A stretch of DNA of 64,000 nt, taken from the NCBI GenBank assembly GCA_004352715.1, contig SCFE01000112.1, forward strand, positions 1 through 64,000, in the 5' to 3' direction. Below the pieces are notes generated by a model. That model saw nothing but the letters and a program-made list of their open reading frames with translations, was not told where the DNA came from and did no database searches. The translations under genes were made by a program, and so were the position numbers. Positions 56,191 through 64,000 of this stretch are shown piece by piece. Position 1 is the stretch's first letter; the number at the start of each line of letters is the position of its first letter. Source of the stretch: Hofstenia miamia. Its lineage: Eukaryota > Xenacoelomorpha > Acoela.

Positions 56191-58355
56191 CAAAAACAAA
56201 AATGAATTTTTCTCTGTCCTAATTTGTAATCAGCTCTAAGACTTGTTCTAGAAAAGTTTTTTTAACAACTGAATAGTGAAAATTTGTCCTCATGTTTTAC
56301 ATGTTTTAGTGACTTCTGCCTTTCTCAATGGGATAAGCAGGGTTTGGGAAAAAATAGACATCAATCATCACACCAAAATAACTTTTGAATTTGTTTTGCA
56401 TTGAATTTCACGTTGCAAAATGCAAATTCAATATCATGCATCATATAATTGTATGATTGAATTGAATTTAAATGGTGATTTGCGGAAACTATGATTAGTT
56501 TAATCGCATGAGAGCCTTGCCATTGAACCCTCAAAAACTCTTGCATCTTTCAAACAGCAATCTAAGATGAGAGAATTACAGATATCAATAAAAAAATTGC
56601 AAAAGAACTGGATTCCCTTTTGTTATACTTGGTGATCAATTGCTGTTAGAGCACGCTCTTTGGTTTTAAGAGTGAAAAAACCGGTCGAGATATGGGGTTA
56701 AATCTTTATCTTCTGTTATAAATGTATGCCCATTTGCTCTTGAATAAATATATTTTTTATTTTTCAATTATTAAGTGTTGATATAATTGAATTGGATCTT
56801 TTTAGAAGAATTGAATAAAGCGGAATAGCGTCTTTTTGTAGATAGATTTTTGTATTTCAAGATCTTTAATCGCATGCTTTGGCAACTGCGAATCAACGCT
56901 TTTGTAAAATATTTTGGAAGCTTTATATTTTTATAGAGATTTACTAATAAAGTTTTTTTATTATCGTTGGTAAAATGCGTTTATTGTTTAATGAATTACA
57001 TAATGTCATTAGTTTTTATTTTCTTGTAATTAAAGATTTCTATTTAAACTTATTCAACAAATACTGATATAATAATGTTTGCTTTCAATTTGTTTGCAAT
57101 TTTAGAATTCTTGAATGCTTGTTGCGATTTAAACGCAATATTATTTTTGTAAGATGCTTCAGTCTAAGAAACGTCAAAAACTGCATAATTCTGTTGTATA
57201 CCTACACTGTTTGATAAATACCAAATTTGAAGAAATTTTAAATGGTGAAGAATTTAAACAAGTTGCAATTTTTAGTCAATGATATTTAACCAAATAAACG
57301 TTTTCAAAAACAAAATATTGAGAATAAATGTATTCAAATGATGACATTCGATACATAATTTAATAACTAACAGCTTTGTATTTTAAATTTCTCAATACTT
57401 AATACTTGGCAAACAAGTCTTCTTTAAGAGTTACTGCCTGCACTACAGACATAATTTATTCAATCGGGCAAATATAATTCAAGTTAATGAATAACTTTAA
57501 ATTTAATAAATCGTTATTTGGATTAGCTACATCAGATGGAATAATTCGCTTTGATATTTCATACGAAAACGGTTCATTGCAAATGAAGCAGGGCGTATAA
57601 ATTGAGTTATTTTACAAATTTTAACAAATGTCTCTCCTATTTATATAGAAAATAAGAAAAAAGTTGTATTAATGAAAACATTTTTCAAAACTGATTATAA
57701 AAAAACTGGAATATTTAAAAACCATATGAATAAATTAGACATATTCCTTTCTGAAATATTTGAATTACGAAGACCAAGAGCTATCATTAAATACGTATTA
57801 AGTAATTTTTAAAAGGAAAAAACATTATCCAAAGCTAAATTCTGTAATGCTCGGGATTTGTTTAGCATGTTAACGCCTTTATATAGTAAATTTTGAAGGG
57901 GAAATTTCAATAATGAAATATTGAAACATTTAAAAACGAAATAGATTTCATAGGATGAGGTCAGGCTTTTAGAGTGTCTTTGGTGTATTCCAATGTTATA
58001 CACCCGCTATTCTTCATGATGCCTATAATGGATTGGAAAACGCTACTATTATGCTTCAAATAATCAGTCCCAACAACCAAGCTTAGTCATTGAACCAGAA
58101 AAAAACTATTTTTAAAATCTTAATAAGTGACTATCACTTTATTTGTATAGTGATTATATATAGAGGATTTTAAGAATAAATATTAATATTATTGTTGTTA
58201 TAAGTTTTTTAAAAAACCCTGTAATAGGCTTTATGTTTACGAAGTATAACGCCAATAAAAAATGAAAAAATATACCGAAAAGGTGGTCACTAACAATAAG
58301 GACATGAGTAACACATGTAATAATTACTAATAATGAAAAAAATTGTTCTGTCAAA
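56191..58355. other. AT-rich intergenic DNA, no supported gene
   Basis: Only short open frames without motifs. Nothing else recognised. Confidence 0.5.
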
Positions 58356-58484
58356 TTAACTAATAAACAATAAATTTATACTTCTGTAAGAATTTACACA
58401 TTATTATGTTAATCAACATACTAAAAGTGTGCATTCGAAGTATAAATTGCATACATTTCGTTTTCTCTGAATTTGAGAAAATAC
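58356..58484 (+). repeat. Dispersed direct repeat, copy 2
   Basis: Partner of 56067-56190, sharing AATCAACATACTAAAAGTGT and the ATTGCATACATTTCG block, with small indels. Confidence 0.65.
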
Positions 58485-59837
58485 TAAGTATTGCTTACAA
58501 GGTTTGTATGATTTGTCCTCAATGTATTTAACATTTTTTACCCAAATACTCCCTTTAATAAATTTCAACCTATTGCCTCATTTTTCTATTTCACATTCTT
58601 GACTAAGTTTGAATTTAGCCAATCTATTCAATCTTTGAAGAATCCCAACTTCGTATCTAAAAATTGCTTCAGATGTAATAACTAGGGCGATTTTATTTTC
58701 CCTAAAAAATTTGCAATTTGTCCCAAAATTTTGCTTTTTTGACTTAAAAGCGTATTTTTTATCTAAAATATTCACCTAAAATTGTTTTAGCCTGTTTAAA
58801 GTTCGGGTATTCTATACTAAACATACTCAACTACGTAGTAAGAAGCACCAATATACAACTGCACATTATCCTTAGAATTTTTATTGTCTTGAAGCATGCT
58901 TTTTCACATTGAAACGAACCTTTCCATGAAAGCAGGAGAGCACTTGCTATTTTCAGCAATCCATATTCTGTAAGATTTAATGAACCGATTTATTAAGTCA
59001 TGTATATAATTTTCAATTTTCGCGAAGCATCCAAAAATGAAGTTAATTCAGAAAGCATTTTGCCAATTCATTTCGTAGTAATTTGGAACATGCACTAACT
59101 TTTGCATTATTGCCTCATTGATAGGATGGCAATTCTTGCTTTCTTAGCAATGACACCCTAGTAATGTATAAACATTGGCAAAATATTAAAATTGAATGCT
59201 TGCTCTAACTTATCTTTATTTTGAATTTTTAAAAATTGTGCAGTGATGTTTTTCCATGTTTTCGTAACCAAGAAATGTATATTTTTAAAAGCTGAACGAA
59301 TTGGAAATTAGGGTACGAATTCGTTCAGAAGAATTTAAATTATTATTTATAGTCAAGTTTGTGAAAATCCTATTACATTGCTAATTTTGATGTAATTCAA
59401 TCAATGTAATGGGATTTTAGCAAAAATTTGAGTGGTAATTTTTTTGATACAATTGAATACATTTATGCAAATCTTTTTGAATTAACTAAATTTTTGACGC
59501 TGAATTGGATTTTTCAGTATAATTTACATATCATGTATATTTATGGAGATAGTTTTTAGTGTGCCCCTTCTCAATGGAACTTGGAAAAAAACTAAATTTT
59601 TGATTAAAAGTTTACGAGAAAATTCGAATTCACAATGCCAAAATTGCTAAAAATCAAAGTTACTGTGTTAGTAATGCAGAAATAATTGGTGCAGATGAGT
59701 GTTTTAAAACTTATGAGCGGGACTGCATTTATCAATAAAATGTAAACATAATCTCTATTCTCAAAATCAATATGGTCTTGATAAGTAAATGGGAGAATTA
59801 GAATAAATGTTATCAGTTTTTCGCAGTTGCATGTTTA
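58485..59837. other. AT-rich intergenic DNA, no supported gene
   Basis: No open frame with motifs, no repeat recognised. Confidence 0.5.
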
Positions 59838-60985
59838 GATCTATCGAAAGCTTTTGTTTCTATCCACCATGACATTTTATAAAAGGTCTCGAAGAAAGTG
59901 GCATTTTTCAATTACAATATTTTGAATCACTAAAACTAAATTTTAATGATACCTTCATAGAAAAAGTTAATTCTTTTAAATATTTAGGCAAAATTTTTCG
60001 TTCTCAACTTAATTTTACAAAACAAATATATGCATGAAATTTGCAACAAATTTTCAACGTATTTCAGCATGCATAAGTTACTCATAAGTGAAAGTAAAAC
60101 TGAATTTTGTATTTTGCATTCTTCTACAACAAATTATGATATTTTTTAATCTCAAAAATGTTAAGGTTCCAACTGTAAAGAGCATCAAGTATTTAGGAGT
60201 AGCTTTTGACTCGAAACTAAATTTTGAATTACAAATTAATGCAATAGTTCGAAAATTGGCTCTAGGTATAAGAAATATGTCAATGATAAAATGGAATAAA
60301 ATATTCTATATTCAGATAAATATTTACTATCAAAAACTGATAATTTATCTGAATGATAGTAATGCAATTACCAGCCTGTGCCATATTCAATTTTTCCATT
60401 CTTTTATTATGAGTCACCTAAGTTATGCAAATGTATTACTTACTAATCTAAATGATGTGTTTTATAGAAAACCTGATATCAAATTAAGACGGGCCCTAAA
60501 TCTTTCAAAAAAAATTCTTCCAAAAATAAGCATTTTATTTCTAGGTCTATCCTTTTCCCAAGACAGGTAATCATTTTGAACTCTTTTTAAATTCATTAAC
60601 AAGTTACCACCTGATAATACTATTTCAATGCCTGGTTTTATTCACAAGCAAAATTTCAATCAAAGCACTTTATCTACATTAAACATAAAAGCTTTGAAGC
60701 AATCATTCATTAAATACCGCCAAAGAACATTGAAAAATTGCAAACTTTTAAGTAGCTCATTAAAATTTTTCTAAAGCAAAAGTATATCTCGGGTAAAGCA
60801 TGGCTAGTATACAAGTTTTACAATATAATTATTATACATCTCGTTCTTGAAATCTTTATAATAATTTCTTCCTAGTCCTTCAGATTTATTGTATATAGTT
60901 TTATTTTATTTGTATGTTTGTATATTTCGTGACGCTATTCAGATAAATTTTCAGTTTCTAGTTGTTAATATTTATCTGAATAAAG
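59838..60985 (+). pseudogene. Degenerate LINE reverse transcriptase fragment
   Basis: It opens with CLDLSKAF at about 59830-59860 (RT motif A), then frame-shifts repeatedly. The 60088-60570 frame retains KSIKYLGVAFDSKLNFE and FIMSHLSYANVLL, the thumb and tail of the same LINE group seen at 4060-4250. The catalytic YxDD region is deleted. The 3' UTR ends ATTTATCTGAATAAAGAATA with a 12-bp hairpin. It is older than the other LINE copies by its damage. Confidence 0.75.
60939..60981 (+). repeat. 12-bp perfect inverted repeat at the LINE 3' end
   Basis: ATTCAGATAAAT (60939-60950) and ATTTATCTGAAT (60970-60981) are perfect reverse complements around a 19-base loop, placing a stem-loop at the LINE RNA 3' terminus. 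Such structures can be the RT recognition element in LINEs; here that is inference. Confidence 0.6.
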
Positions 60986-61118
60986 AATATCTTAAAGTGT
61001 TTTAAAAAATGACTATTTCAATTAGCAATATAACTCAACAGTTTCCAAACACAGCAACAATTCAATTAATTCACACATTAATACTACGTCACTTTAATTA
61101 TGGAAACATACTGTATGC

Positions 61119-61140
61119 GATATATATATATATATATATA
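61119..61140 (+). repeat. (TA)n microsatellite
   Basis: Uninterrupted TA dinucleotides directly before a Tc1-like terminal sequence. Confidence 0.9.
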
Positions 61141-61170
61141 CAGTCAATTGCAAAAGTTTGAGACCACCCT
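61141..61170 (+). mobile_element. Single Tc1/mariner-like terminal repeat
   Basis: CAGTCAATTGCAAAAGTTTG then AGACCACCCT, preceded by TATA, has the look of a Tc1-family end (CAGT..., CAAAAGTTTG.GACC). No matching inverted end was found up to 61330, so only one end of an element survives. Confidence 0.5.
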
Positions 61171-61300
61171 CAAATTAAATGTAAGAACATTTTTGTTTGA
61201 TTTCTATGCTTACAGCCTTCTAATGCTTTTAAATCGAATTTAATGAACTTGACCCAATTAGAATTGTATGAAAGTATATTTTATTTCAATATATTGACAG

Positions 61301-61302
<2 letters not shown>

Positions 61303-61330
<28 letters not shown>
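61303..61330 (+). repeat. (TA)n microsatellite
   Basis: About 13 TA units, followed by TTAGGGGGGGTCGGAA and a single N at 61347. Confidence 0.9.
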
Positions 61331-61334
<4 letters not shown>

Positions 61335-61516
61335 GGGGGGTCGGAANTTATTTCAATATTTTATCGTATTGAAATAGTGAATTGAATTTTCAATCGTAGT
61401 GCTGTATTTTCACTAGAGCTCTTCGTGATGAAAAAAATCAGCGCGCACCGCAAGCACGAAGGCTACACCGCCGATATTGTCACTGCCATTGCACACACTG
61501 CATACTATCATATATA

Positions 61517-61565
61517 TTAGGGGTGGTCGAAAAATGGATTTTTTAGAAATCGGTGAAATGGGTGG
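61517..61565 (-). mobile_element. Candidate terminus of the element carrying the 61976-64000 gene
   Basis: After TATATA comes TTAGGGGTGGTCGAAAAATG. A related TTAGGGGGGGTCGGAA sits at 61331, also after a TA run. The position, about 400 bp downstream of the stop of the minus-strand gene, would suit the end of its transposon. The matching far end lies outside the window. Confidence 0.3.
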
Positions 61566-61975
61566 GGATTTCATGTAGCTTTTACTTCGATAACATTAGG
61601 TCAACAAATATTTTCGAATTTCATTATCTTTTGACCCCACCGAAAATCATTTAAGAATACAAATTCATGCCAAAATCAATAATATATATATAATTTATTT
61701 GTATATGTCAATATTGATATTTTACACAATGGTTACCTTGATAAGCAATTAGAGACGATGATAAATCATAACTAGCGATAATTGTGTACATTTAGCCTTT
61801 CCAAGAAATCTGGGAATATTTGTTTGCTGCTAAGATTGTGGTTGTAGGATTAGTTTCCTTACTACTAATACAAAATAGTAAAATGTATTCAGAATGAGAT
61901 ATCAAAATTAAATGTATTATATTTTAACAAACTTGTTCAGCAACAATGACGCTCATTTATGTATGCGAAAGAAGT

Positions 61976-64000
61976 TCAGCAGTTAAAATCCTTTTTCGAA
62001 TCAAATTTTGGCATTTTGCTCCTGCTTCGTAAAGTAGTCCGTATCCAACCTTCACGATTAGTTTTTCCAAATACTGCTTTGCTTGATTGCGAAACCAGCT
62101 GTACCATTCTTTTGACCCCTTGATTGTGGCATGGATATTTCAATGATATGGGTCCTTTCATGGCTTCTTCAAGCAAATATTCTGAAGACTTGCCTTTGAG
62201 AAGTGGCGGCACTGTTTTCTGAATGTTCGACTCCCACAGTCGGTCCAGAGATTGTCTCGTGAGTTCAAACGTAGGCTTTCTAAACTGACGAATTTGATGA
62301 GTTGTTTCTGTCAATACTGTCTCCTTTCTTATTTCTTTGATTAAATTGACTCCTTTTATGCGCAGATCGAGATTACTGTCGGACAAGTAAGCCAGCAATA
62401 TTTGTTCAGAGTGAGCATAATAACTATTTCGATTCAAAACACGTAAGATTAAAGTCAATTCATCAGTAGAAAGAACATCGAAACAAGTGTTCCATAGACT
62501 CAGGAAATGTCGGGCACCATCTCCAATCAGTGGGGCAGTGCATACAAGAAACCAAAACGGCACATATACTTTCATGATGAATACTGCCATCTTTATCAGT
62601 TCATTTGAAGGATTTGTCATCGTAATGTACAAGCGCAGAATTCTGGAAGCTGTAGTCAACCATCTTGAGAGATTAACTCCGCCTGGTTTTCTCTTCTCCA
62701 ATGACAGACTAACGTTACCAGTTTTCACGGCATGCGCTATTGAATAAAGATAGTTCTGATCTGTTGAGAAATTAGTCAGAACTTCTTGAGAAATTTCTTT
62801 CAGTGGAGAATCAATTATCGTAAAGTTGACAACTGGAAGCTCATGACAGTTTGGTAATTGCCAAAAAATAACACCAGAAGACGATTTAGGTCCCGTAGAT
62901 TTTCCATCAAGATGCTGAAAATAATGTCGGAGTGGCAATTCGTTCAGATGCAGCAAGCATACGGACCAATGCAATGGGCGGCCAACAAGTCTTTCTAAAT
63001 GAAAAATGACTCCATTGCTTTCACCAACATTAACGTTAGTCCCGTCACATCCAATAACAGATAGATTTGAGATATCAGTGTTCTTCTCACAAAAGAACTG
63101 GTGAATGCTGTGTGCAATGGAAATTGCCGTACCATTCCGGGGCGTCACATGACCCATGTAAGATGTGTTGGGTTCACTAATCAAAGTGATGTGCTCTTCA
63201 CGCACAACTGTTTTGAAAGTAGCTTTCTGGAGATTAGTGAAGTCGATTGATCCATCGAAGTAGAGAGAGGTGATCGGAGTAACCGTATTTTGAAGACAGT
63301 CAGCCCGAATCTTTTGTCGTTCTCTACGTATTTTACTTCTGTCAACTACTACATCTTCCCCAATATCGTGAAAAGTAGCGGAACAGATGGCAGCAACAGC
63401 CGTATCACTAACACTGTACCTATCTGCTACCAACGCCACTGAAGGTAGTTTTTTCATGGTTGACGTAGTTCCTTCCGTAAATTCTCTGGGTTGGTGTACT
63501 AGAGATTCAGCACACACGTCATCATCATTATTGCAAATCTCCAACTGGTAACCTTTGTTTTTCGAAATAAACTTGCGTTCCTTAAGATCTTGCCGCTGTG
63601 ATTCATTTAAGTCAACTGATCCAATTCTCATCGTCCTGCTTGTCCTTTGATCCAATAAAAATTCCTGCTCCAAAAGAGGTACCCGATTCTCTGGACTACA
63701 TCTGCAGTCGTTGAAGCTAACACATTTGCAAGAAGAAATATCAAACAGCACGTTTTGAATGTTATCATACTTCGCTTTTTTCTTGAGGAAAGAATTAGAT
63801 TGCTTTTCGCCTATAGTTTTTCCCAAATCACAAATATCATTATAAAGTTTCCGAATCCGTTTTGCTAGAGTAACGTGGCATTTTGAATAAGGAATTCCAG
63901 CTTTTCTCCAAATATCTTGAAGCTTGATTGCAATCTGCTTACACAGATCAAGAGTGGAAGTTATGCCATTTTGTTCGGTTTGCTTTAGAAGCAATAAGTA
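61976..64000 (-). CDS. Transposase-like protein of an uncharacterised invertebrate family (5' end outside window)
   Basis: One uninterrupted frame of at least 674 codons runs from the window edge to a TAA at 61976. No ATG opens it inside the window's last bases, so the start lies beyond 64000. Features: a CKC...CRC cysteine cluster (about 63690-63735), LYFDGSIDF (about 63250), VIGCDGTNVN (about 63040), CLLHLNELPLRH (about 62940), SRWLTTASRILRLY (about 62640), PCHNQGVKRMVQLV (about 62120) and MPKFDSKKDF at the C-terminus. These motifs match a large family of uncharacterised proteins in arthropods and other invertebrates. The two DG motifs suggest an RNase H-like DDE fold; that, and the transposase role, are inference. 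The neighbourhood of mobile ends supports a transposon gene. Unlike every other mobile-element gene here, it has no breaks. Confidence 0.7.
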   Translation of the reverse strand, partial: YLLLLKQTEQNGITSTLDLCKQIAIKLQDIWRKAGIPYSKCHVTLAKRIRKLYNDICDLGKTIGEKQSNSFLKKKAKYDNIQNVLFDISSCKCVSFNDCRCSPENRVPLLEQEFLLDQRTSRTMRIGSVDLNESQRQDLKERKFISKNKGYQLEICNNDDDVCAESLVHQPREFTEGTTSTMKKLPSVALVADRYSVSDTAVAAICSATFHDIGEDVVVDRSKIRRERQKIRADCLQNTVTPITSLYFDGSIDFTNLQKATFKTVVREEHITLISEPNTSYMGHVTPRNGTAISIAHSIHQFFCEKNTDISNLSVIGCDGTNVNVGESNGVIFHLERLVGRPLHWSVCLLHLNELPLRHYFQHLDGKSTGPKSSSGVIFWQLPNCHELPVVNFTIIDSPLKEISQEVLTNFSTDQNYLYSIAHAVKTGNVSLSLEKRKPGGVNLSRWLTTASRILRLYITMTNPSNELIKMAVFIMKVYVPFWFLVCTAPLIGDGARHFLSLWNTCFDVLSTDELTLILRVLNRNSYYAHSEQILLAYLSDSNLDLRIKGVNLIKEIRKETVLTETTHQIRQFRKPTFELTRQSLDRLWESNIQKTVPPLLKGKSSEYLLEEAMKGPISLKYPCHNQGVKRMVQLVSQSSKAVFGKTNREGWIRTTLRSRSKMPKFDSKKDFNC

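Noticed and set aside
62487-62747. 86-codon plus-strand frame
   Set aside because: Antisense to the long transposase-like gene.
1-64000. CRISPR array, bacterial operon or integron
   Set aside because: Repeats present are LTRs, tandem 44-mers and microsatellites; no spacer-repeat periodicity, no cas genes, and the gene style is eukaryotic.

Overview
This is eukaryotic, almost certainly invertebrate metazoan, DNA. It is AT-rich, has GT-AG introns and carries LTR retrotransposons, several truncated LINEs, hAT and TA-target DNA transposons, and one intron-containing gene for a GAB-type docking adaptor, a family I know only from animals. I cannot name the species. No bacterial genes, operons, rRNA or CRISPR arrays are present.

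Positions 1-43,490 are a nest of decayed mobile elements. Two related Ty3/gypsy LTR families dominate: LTR-A (about 925 bp) and LTR-B (about 905-957 bp). Both start TGTAGAGTCACT-like and end TTCTACA or TTCTGCA. Three coding bodies are recognisable: element B pol (minus, 38,625-42,240, continuing at 36,623-36,818); element C gag-pol (plus, 27,609-31,580); and palindromic B-type pol remnants at 8,411-10,650 (plus) and 13,805-16,044 (minus). B-type elements carry an extra ORF after integrase, where env would sit (10,938-13,209 plus; 34,790-36,622 minus), that I cannot assign to a family. Also present are a hAT/BED-finger transposase pseudogene and a LINE reverse transcriptase, each in two copies.

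Large-scale structure: bases 1-6,200 recur at 19,612-25,811 without a difference in the stretches I compared. Bases 5,893-18,561 form a giant inverted repeat around an ORF3 core. A smaller inverted repeat surrounds the gap at 32,592-33,591. Three N gaps of exactly 1,000 bases lie in or beside these repeats. Real duplication, palindromic retroelement insertion and misassembly therefore have to be separated before the layout is trusted.

Positions 43,490-61,975 are more AT-rich and gene-poor. They hold a 190-bp solo-LTR-like element, LINE fragments, a tRNA-like relic, a 1.04-kb TA-flanked DNA transposon (50,556-51,599) and the only convincing host gene, a GAB family adaptor (52,705-54,558, two exons seen). 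It has an N-terminal PH domain, a GRB2-SH3 motif, YxN and YxxM phosphosites and a C-terminal pair of SHP2-type tyrosine motifs.

Positions 61,976-64,000 (minus) hold a long uninterrupted ORF of a transposase-like family known from arthropods and other invertebrates, open at the window edge. It is the least damaged mobile-element gene here.
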